NCBI GenBank assembly: GCA_945882415.1
Contig: CAMCWC010000001.1
Location: 124,001 to 188,000 of the forward strand
Direction of reading: 5' to 3'
Length of the DNA: 64,000 nt
Source of the DNA: Chthonomonas calidirosea
GTDB lineage: Bacteria; Armatimonadota; Fimbriimonadia; Fimbriimonadales; Fimbriimonadaceae
In this document: piece by piece, positions 15,765 through 25,041 of the stretch
Position numbering within the stretch: the first letter of the stretch is position 1
Layout: each line of letters begins with the position of its first letter
Translations under genes and position numbers: made by a program
The notes under the pieces: generated by a model
Told to the model about the DNA's origin: nothing
The model's database searches: none
What the model saw: the letters and a program-made list of their open reading frames with translations, nothing else

Positions 15765-17128
15765 TGGCGCGACTCTCGATTCGGCTCGATTTAGGAAGCA
15801 GTTTTCCGCAGCCTGTTGTGCCGGTAACTCTAACTCACCTGGATCGCACGGTCCAGCGAGTTCCGATCACTGCCGCCATCCCTCGGTCCGGGTATTTGGA
15901 CGTCGAGGATCTCCGACCGGGCACCTACTCCGTTCAAGCCCTTCTTCCAAATGGTAGCAGCCTCCGAAAAGAAGTGGAGGTTGGCGATTTCTCGGCCCAA
16001 GTTCTGCTGGACAGTCCGTATCGTTCGCCGCGCGAAACATTGGCTGCTGCCATTGCGTCGCGGCAGGTTCTTAGCCAAGCCGCGACCATCAATTTTGAAA
16101 GCATGCGGCCGGCACGTGATCTGTTTTTGGAGCTTTGGCGAAACGGGGAGGATGGCTGGCAGCCAACTTCGCTGCCAAACGGCGTCGATTGGATGTCGCA
16201 AGAGTCGACGAACTCGCTGACCGCGCGAGTTGAGATTTATCCGGACAACGTCCAACGCGTCTTGAAAGTCGGTGGGCCAAAGATTCCGGTTCGATTCGTC
16301 ATGGTTCCACCGTACGTTCCGAGCCAGGTGGTTGTGTTTCCTCGACCCGATGGGCTGGAGTCGCCCAAGCAGCAGCAACAGGCCGACGGCCGACCGCTAG
16401 AGAGCACGCGTGACCCCATCTGCGTTAGCGTAATGACGATGAACCCCGTGGCCGAAGGGTTACTTTCGTACGCGCTTCAAGGGCATCATGGAGCCGCCCG
16501 GACGATTCAAGACACCGTAGCTCGGGAACTCTTGAATCAGAAGTTTCAAGACCCCGTAGGCGCAACGGCAGGCGCTTACGCGATGCTGCAATCAGGCGCG
16601 ATTTCCGACGTCCTTGACTGGCTCGCGAACTTAACGGATAAATTTGAAGCGCTTTCCGATGGCCTACTTATCATCGCCGCGCTGGCCATCGGTAGCAAGA
16701 TTCCCGAGTCCAAACTTCGCCAACTTCCGGCCATGCGAGGGCTGCGATTCAAGAGCGAGAGTGACGAGCATGTTCGCCGGGAGGTCATCGCGATGACGTG
16801 CCTCGGCATGGCCTACGAGCGCGGACTGCCGCTTTATACCGAGGGTCTTCGGCTGCACCTTGGCATCCTGGACCTGCTCGATTTCGATGCACCGGAAGGG
16901 TTGCCTCGCCATGAATGGGCGCGCGAGAAGTTATCGAATGTTCAAGTCTTGAACAAGAAATTGAAGTATCGGCAATGGCCATCCCGAATGCGCTTCACGC
17001 TTGATGCCAGCGATCAAACCGACTGGTTCGCACGTGTGACGACCGTTTACAGCGACCGACCCGACCGAATATCGAAACGTCGAACTTTCTGGCGCGAGCC
17101 GGGCGAGTTCACGCATTCGGAACGGTAA
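15764..17128 (+). CDS. unrecognised third protein of the hydrolase-caspase operon
   Basis: 454 residues, no family recognised. Residues 1-80 look like a transthyretin or carboxypeptidase-regulatory-type beta-sandwich (LDVEDLRPGTYSVQALLPNG). Residues 95-200 are a second beta-rich part ending in a Gln-rich linker (KQQQQ). Residues 220-400 are alpha-helical, with a notable stretch DPVGATAGAYAMLQ...VLDWLANLTDKF...LSDGLLIIAALAIG. No signal peptide and no enzyme motif are visible. The ATG overlaps the caspase stop (TAATG), so it is coupled. By position it may be the sensor, scaffold or protease substrate of the operon. It ends 73 bp before the next gene, which has its own promoter-like sequence. 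Confidence 0.7.
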   Translation: MARLSIRLDLGSSFPQPVVPVTLTHLDRTVQRVPITAAIPRSGYLDVEDLRPGTYSVQALLPNGSSLRKEVEVGDFSAQVLLDSPYRSPRETLAAAIASRQVLSQAATINFESMRPARDLFLELWRNGEDGWQPTSLPNGVDWMSQESTNSLTARVEIYPDNVQRVLKVGGPKIPVRFVMVPPYVPSQVVVFPRPDGLESPKQQQQADGRPLESTRDPICVSVMTMNPVAEGLLSYALQGHHGAARTIQDTVARELLNQKFQDPVGATAGAYAMLQSGAISDVLDWLANLTDKFEALSDGLLIIAALAIGSKIPESKLRQLPAMRGLRFKSESDEHVRREVIAMTCLGMAYERGLPLYTEGLRLHLGILDLLDFDAPEGLPRHEWAREKLSNVQVLNKKLKYRQWPSRMRFTLDASDQTDWFARVTTVYSDRPDRISKRRTFWREPGEFTHSER

Positions 17129-17172
17129 CGTCGCCGGAACGTACAACATTTGGGTCGCCGGGAAACGGCGTG

Positions 17173-17178
17173 TAGAAT
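17173..17178 (+). promoter_or_regulatory. -10-like element before the DUF1592 gene
   Basis: TAGAAT at 17173-17178 lies 23 nt upstream of GTG 17202, giving a short leader with GCGGGA near the start. This is the only promoter-like sequence in the 73-bp gap. Confidence 0.35.
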
Positions 17179-17201
17179 GAAGGCGGGAGACTAGCGGGAC
17201 A

Positions 17202-19568
17202 GTGGCGTCACCGATTTACACTCTATTTGGGTTCGCGGGAATAAGCCTCTTTTTGGGGATGAGCGTGCTTGCGCCCGGGCAAGGGAAAGTTAAACCCAAA
17301 GCACCCGCGCAAGCCAAGACCGGAGCGCAGGTCTACCAATCGAAGTGCGCGCCTTGCCACGGAGTCAAAGGCCAAGGCGGCGCAGCGTATCCCAAGCCTC
17401 TTACGGGTACTCAGTCGGTCGGCGAACTCAGCAAATTTATCGCCCAGCAGATGCCGCCTGGACCGGTCAAATGCGCGGCGCCCGACGCCGCGAAAGTCGC
17501 GCAGTACATGTACGACACGTTCTACTCGCCTCTCGCGCAGGAACGGAACCGACCAGCCCGCGTCAGCCTGAGCCGCTTGACGGTGCGCCAATTCAAGAAT
17601 TCGGTCACCGACCTGCTTTCGGGCATGCAGCCACGCTGGGGCGTTGGGACTCGGGGAGGCCTGAGCGCGACCTATTTCCGAGGAAGGCTCTGGGAAGGAA
17701 AAGATCCCATCAAGCGGGTGGATAGTGGCATCCGCGCTCAATTTGGCACCGAAGCCCCCAAGGTTCCTGGGCTAGATAATGTAGATCCGCACAAGTTTTC
17801 GATCCGTTGGGTGGGTAGCGTAGTGGCCCCGGACACAGGGGACTACGAGTTCATCGTGCGATCTGATCAGGCGGTACGGCTGTACTTGAATAGCCAAACG
17901 AAACCGTTGATCGATGGTTGGATTCGGAGCTCGAACGACAATGAATTCCGGGCTTCGGTACCGCTAACGGGCGGACAGGCGTATCCGATCGTGCTTGAGT
18001 TTTCTAAGTCGACGGTCGGGGTGGATGACACCGAAAAGCGAAAGAAACTAAAGCCCGCGCCCGCCTTTGTGGAGTTGCAGTGGAAGCGACCAAAACTCGC
18101 GGCCGAGACGATTCCGTCAAGGTTCCTATTCTCGCAAGAAGTCCGGGAGTCTTACGTCGTCTCGACTCGCTTCCCGGCGGATGATCGCAGCATTGGATAC
18201 GAGCGCGGAAGTAGCGTGAGTAAGGCTTGGGACGACGCGACCACGGAAGCCGCCCTGGAAGCTGCGGGCTATGTGGCTTCCCGTTGCCAGCTGGTCACGG
18301 GAGTAGATCCTAACGCGGCAGATGCAAAGAAGAAGCTGGCCGAAATCATGCTTCGGACGGCAGAGCGAGCCTTCCGCCGACCACTGACCCCCGAGCAAAA
18401 GAAGCTGTACGTCGAAAAGCATTTTGTCGACACCGTGTCAACCGATTCCGCGATCAAACGCTCGCTTCTGATGATCCTTAAGTCGCCGCGATTCCTCTAT
18501 CGAGAAATCGGCGAGGCGCAGCGAGATAGCTATCTGGTGGCTTCTCAGCTTGCTTATGGCCTTTGGGATACGTTGCCCGATGACGAACTGCTTCGAGCCG
18601 CCGCAGCGGGCAACTTGGTGACGAAAGAACAAGTTGAGTATCAGGCAAACCGCATGGTTCAGGACCCGAAGGCATGGACCAAGCTTCGGGAATTCCTCCT
18701 TTCCTGGCTGAAGGTCGACGAGATTCCAGATTTGGTGAAGAGCGCAAAGCGCTACCCCGAGTTTGATGATGCGACGGCTTCGGACTTGCGCCAGTCGTTG
18801 GAGCTCATGCTCCAACAAACCGCGGGGTCAGAGGCGTCCGACTATCGACAACTCATGCTGACCCAGCAAATGCCGATCAACGGGCGACTGTCGCAAATCT
18901 ATGGCGGCGGCTTGCCTAAGGATGCAGACTTCCAACCGGTGAAGCTGGGCGAGGACCGAGCAGGGGTGTTAACCCACCCTTACATGCTGAGTCGGCTTGC
19001 CTATCTTGAAACGAGCTCGCCCATCCATCGAGGTGTGCTGGTCGCGCGCAGCATGTTGGGCCGTACGTTGCAGCCACCACCGGCCGCATTTGCGCCGCTT
19101 GCGCCCAGTCTCCATCCGAGCCTGACCACTCGCCAACGCGTGGCCATGCAGACCCAACCAGATGCGTGCAGCTCTTGCCACAACATGATCAACCCGCTCG
19201 GCTTTGCCTTGGAGCGATTCGATGCGATCGGAAAAGAGCGAACGCAGGAAAACAGCAAGACGATCGATACGAGTGGCTTGTATCGCACCCGCGGTGGGGC
19301 CGTTGTCAAATTCTCGGGCCCGGTGGACTTGTCTAACTACCTGGCAACGAGCGATGAAGCGCACGCCGCTTTCACCGAAAAGCTGTTTCATCACATGGTC
19401 AAGCAACCGGCACTGGCGTACCGGCCGACCTTAATCTCCGAACTCACCGCCAGCTTTGCCAAAAATCAGTTTAGTATTAAGAGGTTGATGGCCGAAACCG
19501 TCGTCCAAACCAGCCTCGCGCCGGAGCGAAAACCGGCCGTGCAACCCACAAAGGCAGCCGCAAAATGA
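17202..19568 (+). CDS. DUF1592-type protein with cytochrome c and PA14-like domains
   Basis: 788 residues from GTG 17202. Order: signal peptide (1-27); cytochrome c domain with CAPCH haem motif (49-53) and a distal QQMPPG Met; a PSD-type DUF1587 segment (about 115-135); a PA14-like carbohydrate-binding domain inserted at about 145-290 ([15 protein letters not shown]...[20 protein letters not shown]); DUF1595 and DUF1592 (about 345-590); DUF1588 with a second CSSCH motif (656-660); and DUF1585 at the end. This architecture is typical of Planctomycetes-type secreted haem proteins. Its redox partner and substrate are unproven, though the PA14 part suggests glycan contact. It overlaps the DUF1552 gene by 4 nt, the standard partner of this family. 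Confidence 0.88.
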   Translation: MASPIYTLFGFAGISLFLGMSVLAPGQGKVKPKAPAQAKTGAQVYQSKCAPCHGVKGQGGAAYPKPLTGTQSVGELSKFIAQQMPPGPVKCAAPDAAKVAQYMYDTFYSPLAQERNRPARVSLSRLTVRQFKNSVTDLLSGMQPRWGVGTRGGLSATYFRGRLWEGKDPIKRVDSGIRAQFGTEAPKVPGLDNVDPHKFSIRWVGSVVAPDTGDYEFIVRSDQAVRLYLNSQTKPLIDGWIRSSNDNEFRASVPLTGGQAYPIVLEFSKSTVGVDDTEKRKKLKPAPAFVELQWKRPKLAAETIPSRFLFSQEVRESYVVSTRFPADDRSIGYERGSSVSKAWDDATTEAALEAAGYVASRCQLVTGVDPNAADAKKKLAEIMLRTAERAFRRPLTPEQKKLYVEKHFVDTVSTDSAIKRSLLMILKSPRFLYREIGEAQRDSYLVASQLAYGLWDTLPDDELLRAAAAGNLVTKEQVEYQANRMVQDPKAWTKLREFLLSWLKVDEIPDLVKSAKRYPEFDDATASDLRQSLELMLQQTAGSEASDYRQLMLTQQMPINGRLSQIYGGGLPKDADFQPVKLGEDRAGVLTHPYMLSRLAYLETSSPIHRGVLVARSMLGRTLQPPPAAFAPLAPSLHPSLTTRQRVAMQTQPDACSSCHNMINPLGFALERFDAIGKERTQENSKTIDTSGLYRTRGGAVVKFSGPVDLSNYLATSDEAHAAFTEKLFHHMVKQPALAYRPTLISELTASFAKNQFSIKRLMAETVVQTSLAPERKPAVQPTKAAAK

Positions 19569-20884
19569 GAATCGAAAGAACCAGAAGAGAGTTCATCCGC
19601 GATATGGGACTGAGTGCGGCGATGCTGCCATTCGTCACGAACCTCCCCAGCGTCTCTGAGCTTGCCTTACTCCCGCGAAAGAAGCGGCTGGTGATCATCT
19701 TCAGCCCGGACGGCATCGTGCCCAAAACGTTCTGGCCCGATCAAGTCGGGACAAACTTTGAACTCAAGGAGAGCCTTAAACCGCTTGAACCATTCAAGAA
19801 CAAAACCCTGATCCTCAATGGCGTTTCAGATCGCGTTCGCGGTGATGGCGATAACCACATGCGCGGGATCGGCTGTCTGCTCACCGGAATTGAGCTGTTT
19901 CCCGGCAACGTTCAGGGCGGATCGGACACGCCAGCCGGATGGGCGAGCGGACACTCCATCGACCAAGAAATCAAGAACCATCTCCAAAAGTCGATTGTCA
20001 CGCGAACTCGATTTGGCTCCCTGGAGTTCGGCGTCATGGTCCCGGAGCACGCGGACACCTGGACGCGTATGGTCTACGCCGGACCGAACAAGCCGATTGC
20101 GCCGATCGACGATCCGTACCAAATGTTCGGCAAGCTCTACGGCCAAATGAAGGACCAAGAGACGCTCAAGAGCGTACTGGACGACCTACAGGCCGACATG
20201 GCGAAGGTCAAGGCTCAACTGAGCGCTCAGGATCGGCTACTTCTTGATGAGCACGCTTCGCTCGTTCGAGATATGGAAAAGGAAATCCAAGCCTCTCGAA
20301 AGAAGGAAGTCGGCCATAAGGTTCCGGAGATGCCCGCTGGCGTTCGACGCGATAACGACAAAATGCCGGAGCTCAGTAAGTTGCAGATCGATCTCATGGT
20401 CAGCAGCTTCGTCGCAGACAGCACCCGCGTCGCCACCTTGCAGTACACCAACAGCGTTGGCCAAGCCCGCATGTCCTGGCTCGGGATCAAGGAAGGGCAG
20501 CACGACCTCTCCCACGAACCCGATTCTAACAAAGAGGCACAGGAGAAGCTCACCAAGATCAATCGCTGGTACTGCGAGCAACTCGCTTACCTCTGCAAGC
20601 GCCTCGCGGAAACGCCGGAGACCGACGGAACCGGCAACATGCTGGACAACACGACGGTTGTATGGACTAACGAACTTGGACAGGGCAACTCCCACACGCT
20701 GGAGAACATTCCGTTCGTCATGGTCGGCAACGGGCTCGACTTCAAAATGGGCCGCTCGGTGAAGTTCAACTCGCTACCGCATAACCGATTGCTGATGTCC
20801 CTCGCCCACGGCATGGGACACCCGATCAAACGGTTTGGAAACGGCGACTTCTGTGGCGACGGTCCGCTTCCCGGTTTGGCTTAA
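19565..20884 (+). CDS. DUF1552 protein, Tat-exported
   Basis: 439 residues. The N-terminus [12 protein letters not shown]-like segment (twin Arg in RREFI) followed by [12 protein letters not shown] is a Tat signal, so the protein would be exported folded. The body begins with [20 protein letters not shown], a sulfatase/phosphatase-like strand common to DUF1501/DUF1552, and ends with a [20 protein letters not shown] segment typical of the family. No function is established; the gene nearly always accompanies DUF1592-type cytochromes. The ATG overlaps the preceding gene's stop (ATGA). Its TAA shares the TTAA palindrome at 20881-20884 with the stop codon of the convergent uvrB gene, so no terminator fits between them. 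Confidence 0.88.
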   Translation: MRIERTRREFIRDMGLSAAMLPFVTNLPSVSELALLPRKKRLVIIFSPDGIVPKTFWPDQVGTNFELKESLKPLEPFKNKTLILNGVSDRVRGDGDNHMRGIGCLLTGIELFPGNVQGGSDTPAGWASGHSIDQEIKNHLQKSIVTRTRFGSLEFGVMVPEHADTWTRMVYAGPNKPIAPIDDPYQMFGKLYGQMKDQETLKSVLDDLQADMAKVKAQLSAQDRLLLDEHASLVRDMEKEIQASRKKEVGHKVPEMPAGVRRDNDKMPELSKLQIDLMVSSFVADSTRVATLQYTNSVGQARMSWLGIKEGQHDLSHEPDSNKEAQEKLTKINRWYCEQLAYLCKRLAETPETDGTGNMLDNTTVVWTNELGQGNSHTLENIPFVMVGNGLDFKMGRSVKFNSLPHNRLLMSLAHGMGHPIKRFGNGDFCGDGPLPGLA

Positions 20885-22956
20885 CTCCGCGGCTTGAATC
20901 GTCGGTTGTGCCGTTTTTCTTGGCCCAATCGGCCCGCACTTGTGCCATTTAGCTTCCGTAGTTCGCCGATTTCGTCGCGAACCTTCGCGGCTTTCTCAAA
21001 CTCCATCGCCTTCGAAAGGTCCTTCATCTCCTTCTCGAGGGCGTCGATCAGCAGCGGAATGTCTTCGACCCGGACCGGCGCACCGTCCTTTCCGATCGCT
21101 TCGCGAACCTCGTCGGAGTATTGGTTGGCCACCTCGTTCACGGCATCGTAGGAACGCACGGTTTCTCGAACCATCTTCGTGACCGTCTTCGGCGAAATTC
21201 CGTGTTCGTCGTTGTAGCGCTGCTGGATTGCTCGGCGGCGGTTGGTTTCATCAATGGCAGCTTGCATCGCGTCCGAGATCACGTCGGCGTACATGATGAC
21301 TTTGCCTTCAACGTTTCGTGCGGCTCGGCCAACGGTTTGAATGAGGGCGGTGGCGCTGCGAAGGAAGCCGGTTTTGTCCGCGTCAAGGATCGCGACGAGC
21401 GTGACTTCGGGAAGGTCCAAACCTTCTCGGAGCAGGTTGACACCGACGACGACGTCGTACACGCCAAGCCGAAGGTCTCGCAAAATCTCGGGTCGCTCAA
21501 GGCTGTGAACGTTCGAGTGGATGTAGTTGACCTTGACGTTAATGTCCTGCAGGTACCCGGTCAGGTCTTCCGCCATCTTCTTGGTCAGCGTCGTGACAAG
21601 GGTTCGCTGGTTTATCGCCGCGCGCATCTGGATTTCGTTGAGCAAGTCATCGATCTGACCTTTGCTTGGCCGGATATCGATCTCTGGGTCGACGATGAAC
21701 GTCGGGCGGATGATCTGCTCGACCACTTGGCTCTGTACTTCGGCCTCAAACGGTCCCGGCGTGGCAGAAACAAAGACCACCTGGGGCACGCGTTCTAGAT
21801 ACTCATCGAACTGCAACGGACGGTTATCGAGCGCGGAGGGAAGTCGGAAACCGTAGTCCACCAGGACGGACTTTCGCTGCCGGTCGCCGTTGTACATGGC
21901 GCGAATCTGCGGCAAGGTCTGATGACTTTCATCGATAAAGACGAGTGCATCGGTGGGAAGGAAGTCGAGCAAGGTGTACGGCGGGTCGCCCGGCTTTCGA
22001 CCGTCAAAGTAGCGGCTGTAGTTCTCGATGCCGTTACAGAAACCGACCTCACGCATCATTTCCAGATCGAACTCGACTCGCTGTCGGATGCGTTGCGCTT
22101 CTAGCAACTTGCCCTGAGAAATGAACATTGCCTCCTGGGCCTCAAGTTCGGCCTGAATCTGCGCCGTCACCACGTCCATCTTTTCCCAAGGCGTCACGTA
22201 GTGGGTGGCGGGGAAGACAGAGATCCGGTTGGGTTCGTCGATGACCTCGCCGGTCAGCGGGTCAACGAGCCGAATTCGCTCGATGGTGTCGCCAAAGAAC
22301 TCGACCCGGGTAACGATCTCTTCATCCTTGGGTTGAACCTCCAAGGTGTCGCCACGAACTCGAAACGTGCCGCGCTCAAGAATGAGAGCCGTTCGGGTGA
22401 ACTGCATCTGGCTGAGCTTCTTCAGGACATCGTCAAGCTCAATGGTCTGGCCCTTTTCAAAGGTGACGACTGCCTCCGCGTACTCGCTTGGCGAACCGAG
22501 ACCGTAGATGCAACTGACCGACGCAATGACGATCACGTCTTTGCGCTCAAGGAGACAGTGCGTCGCGGCGTGGCGGAGCCGCTCGATTTCGTCGTTCACC
22601 GAACTGTCTTTTTCGATGTACAAATCCGCACTCGGCACGTACGCTTCGGGCTGATAGTAATCGTAATAGCTGATGAAGTACTGAACCGAGTTCTCGGGGA
22701 AGAAGGCCCGGAACTCTTGGCAAAGCTGGGCGGCCAGGGTTTTGTTGTGCGCGATGATGAGCGCAGGGCGTTGTGTCTCCGCAATGACGCTAGCCATCGT
22801 GTAAGTCTTTCCGGTACCGGTCGCACCGAGCAAGGTCTGGAACCGGTAGCCCGCATCCAGTCCTTCCACCAATCCCGCGATGGCGGTGGCCTGGTCGCCA
22901 CGCGGGGTGAAGTCTTTGGCAAGCACCAAGGGGGTGTCGTACTTAACGATGCTCAT
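20881..22956 (-). CDS. uvrB: excinuclease ABC subunit B
   Basis: 691 residues, normal length for UvrB. It loads onto damaged DNA with UvrA and then recruits UvrC in nucleotide-excision repair. Visible features: Walker A GATGTGKT (44-51), the damage-probing beta-hairpin region [21 protein letters not shown], helicase motifs in the second domain ([15 protein letters not shown] and QTVGRAARN), and the C-terminal UVR coiled-coil motif ([24 protein letters not shown]) used to contact UvrC. A -10-like TAAAAT overlaps the stop codon of the upstream DUF5916 gene and lies 9 nt before the ATG, so uvrB may have its own promoter. Confidence 0.97.
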   Translation of the reverse strand: MSIVKYDTPLVLAKDFTPRGDQATAIAGLVEGLDAGYRFQTLLGATGTGKTYTMASVIAETQRPALIIAHNKTLAAQLCQEFRAFFPENSVQYFISYYDYYQPEAYVPSADLYIEKDSSVNDEIERLRHAATHCLLERKDVIVIASVSCIYGLGSPSEYAEAVVTFEKGQTIELDDVLKKLSQMQFTRTALILERGTFRVRGDTLEVQPKDEEIVTRVEFFGDTIERIRLVDPLTGEVIDEPNRISVFPATHYVTPWEKMDVVTAQIQAELEAQEAMFISQGKLLEAQRIRQRVEFDLEMMREVGFCNGIENYSRYFDGRKPGDPPYTLLDFLPTDALVFIDESHQTLPQIRAMYNGDRQRKSVLVDYGFRLPSALDNRPLQFDEYLERVPQVVFVSATPGPFEAEVQSQVVEQIIRPTFIVDPEIDIRPSKGQIDDLLNEIQMRAAINQRTLVTTLTKKMAEDLTGYLQDINVKVNYIHSNVHSLERPEILRDLRLGVYDVVVGVNLLREGLDLPEVTLVAILDADKTGFLRSATALIQTVGRAARNVEGKVIMYADVISDAMQAAIDETNRRRAIQQRYNDEHGISPKTVTKMVRETVRSYDAVNEVANQYSDEVREAIGKDGAPVRVEDIPLLIDALEKEMKDLSKAMEFEKAAKVRDEIGELRKLNGTSAGRLGQEKRHNRRFKPRS

Positions 22957-22968
22957 CTGTCTACTATT

Positions 22969-25002
22969 TTAGAACGCAAACACCACCTTTACGCTGACTC
23001 GGGACACAAATTCTTGGGTATTTGGGTCGCCGACGATTAAGTAGTACTCCGTTCCGCTCCCCCCACCGTTTCGGAAGGCAAGATAGCCGTTTCGGCGACC
23101 ATTGCTATCGACTAATCGACCGGTGACTGACATCGTTCGCGAGAACTCGTATCCGAGGGTGGCGATGGTTTGGCGATCCGTATCGCCCACGGTAATCACC
23201 GAATGAGAAAGCCCGAGGTCCATGCGCTTGAACAAGCGATAGCTCGCTTGAAGACTGGTGAAGTTGCTTGAAACTCCGCCGCGTTGCCCAGCCTCGGTGT
23301 AGATCGAGAACTTTCGGAATCGGTTGCTTTGATTCGGCGAAATGAAGACTCCGAAGACTCGATCCAACTTGCCAAAGAACCTTGTGTTCGTGTGGTTCAC
23401 GGCAAGACGCACGTCGTTGCGGGTTGTCATTCCAGCCGAGGCTTCAAACCCTTTCTCCTGTTCTTGGCCATCGTACTGTTCGAAGTACGTTCCGAAGATG
23501 TTCGCATTCACGTCCCGGACGCCGCCTTTTCGGAACTCACGGAAGTACTCGGTGTAAGACGAAAACCCTTTTCGGTCGGTCCAAGGAATAAAACCAAGCG
23601 GCGGAGCAAAGTCCGGTTTGATCCAACGATAGGTCACGTCGGAGAACCAGTTCGGGACCTGATAGTTCATCGAAACGTTGCCGGCGGAGCTGTAGGCTCG
23701 CGACTGATCCTTCTCGACGGCTGCATTTCCGGACCACGCAAACGAGCCGCGCTGCGTGTAGTAGCTGCCGCCCAGGGCCTCGTGGCGATATCCGCCGGGG
23801 CGGTTCAGCGTTGTGCCGAACAGCGACATATCGCCGCGCTGACCGGGGTCCTGGTGGATTCGGAACACGCCGACCGACTGCTTCCCGGTGTCATTGGCCA
23901 CGAGCGCGCCGTAATCCAACCGGTTCGTAATGCGGCCAAAACTCTTTGCGCCCCAATCCATCTCCTGGATGCGGTTTGAATAGAACAGGTTGCCGTAACC
24001 AAAGAATCCGCCAGTACGGAAGAAGTCCGAACCCTCCGTGAAGAACGGCCGGACGTCGTTGAGAAATCGTTCCGTGCGGGTGAAGTCGATGCCGGCGATT
24101 TGGGCTTCGATGTTGCGGAAGTCTGGGTTTACGGAAAGCAAACCGGTGACGGTCGAGGTCGGTTGGTATCGGACGTCCAACCCGGCTCGCACTCCGGACG
24201 AGGTGCGATCGTACTCTGGCGCAATGTAGCCGAGGTACTGAAACGGCTTCAGCGCGGCCGGTGGAGGCGAAACACCTAACCAACGGGCCGAACGGTCGCT
24301 GAACTCTTGCAAGCCGATATTTGGCCAGAAGGACTTTGCCTGGCGCTTGCCTTCAACGCGAGCAAAGATCACGTCCATGTTAAGGTCCTTGCCGCTCGGA
24401 TAGTTCAAGACCTTCCAGGGGATGCGCATTTCGACTGACCAGCCGTCCTCAAGTCTCTTGGTGCCAGAAGTCCATTCGCCTCGCCACTCGCGCTTCGAAG
24501 ATCTTCCTCCAGCGATGTCATCGCTTTGAGTGTTTAGCGGATTTACAAAGAAGTCGCTCGTGCCGGAACCGCTCCGGGTTCCGAAAGGATTGATCGTAAA
24601 TCCAACGAAGTCTTCGCCTTCAAACTCTGCCCCGATCCGAATTTCTCGAGCGATGATATCGCTCGGCTCCAGCGCGTAACACCGAAACGCCACAAAGAGC
24701 GCCTCTTGGTTGTAGGTGAGGAAAACCTTCGTCCGGTTTCGAGCGCCTTGACCAGTAACCGGATCAAAAAGGCCGTCCTGCACAAATGCGCCTTGCCACT
24801 CGGTCTCTTCAATCTCGCCGTCAATTTTGATGATTTGGGTGGTTTGTGCAGTTTTGATCTCAGGAACGGATGAAGGGGCTTGCCCAAAGCTGATCGAAGC
24901 GAGCAGCATAAAGCAAATAGGTATTAAATTGCGGCATCGTCGGAATCTGAAGAAAGGCAAGGCACGCAGTAGTACCACCATACGATTCCAAAAGGTGCCC
25001 AA
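22969..25002 (-). CDS. DUF5916 outer-membrane protein with CBM9-like domain
   Basis: Up to 677 residues. N-terminal signal peptide (ICFMLLASISFGQA); the exact start is open (ATG 25002 or ATG 24981). Residues of about 45-215 form a carbohydrate-binding family 9-like beta-sandwich (IDGEIEETEWQGA...DGWSVEMRIPW). From about 230 onward lies DUF5916, with alternating aromatic beta-strands and the final residues VKVVFAF ending in Phe, as in barrels assembled by BamA. It is therefore probably an outer-membrane protein that binds glycans or related ligands. It precedes uvrB by 12 bp with no functional link apparent. The start diverges from the metH half-gene 39 bp away. Confidence 0.85.
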   Translation of the reverse strand: MGTFWNRMVVLLRALPFFRFRRCRNLIPICFMLLASISFGQAPSSVPEIKTAQTTQIIKIDGEIEETEWQGAFVQDGLFDPVTGQGARNRTKVFLTYNQEALFVAFRCYALEPSDIIAREIRIGAEFEGEDFVGFTINPFGTRSGSGTSDFFVNPLNTQSDDIAGGRSSKREWRGEWTSGTKRLEDGWSVEMRIPWKVLNYPSGKDLNMDVIFARVEGKRQAKSFWPNIGLQEFSDRSARWLGVSPPPAALKPFQYLGYIAPEYDRTSSGVRAGLDVRYQPTSTVTGLLSVNPDFRNIEAQIAGIDFTRTERFLNDVRPFFTEGSDFFRTGGFFGYGNLFYSNRIQEMDWGAKSFGRITNRLDYGALVANDTGKQSVGVFRIHQDPGQRGDMSLFGTTLNRPGGYRHEALGGSYYTQRGSFAWSGNAAVEKDQSRAYSSAGNVSMNYQVPNWFSDVTYRWIKPDFAPPLGFIPWTDRKGFSSYTEYFREFRKGGVRDVNANIFGTYFEQYDGQEQEKGFEASAGMTTRNDVRLAVNHTNTRFFGKLDRVFGVFISPNQSNRFRKFSIYTEAGQRGGVSSNFTSLQASYRLFKRMDLGLSHSVITVGDTDRQTIATLGYEFSRTMSVTGRLVDSNGRRNGYLAFRNGGGSGTEYYLIVGDPNTQEFVSRVSVKVVFAF

Positions 25003-25041
25003 ATGGGACCGAAAGGTTAGGAACCGGTATTCTCGTTAGCA

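Noticed and set aside
25003-25041. Riboswitch before the metH half
   Set aside because: Only 39 bp separate it from the divergent gene, too short for a SAM or cobalamin riboswitch.
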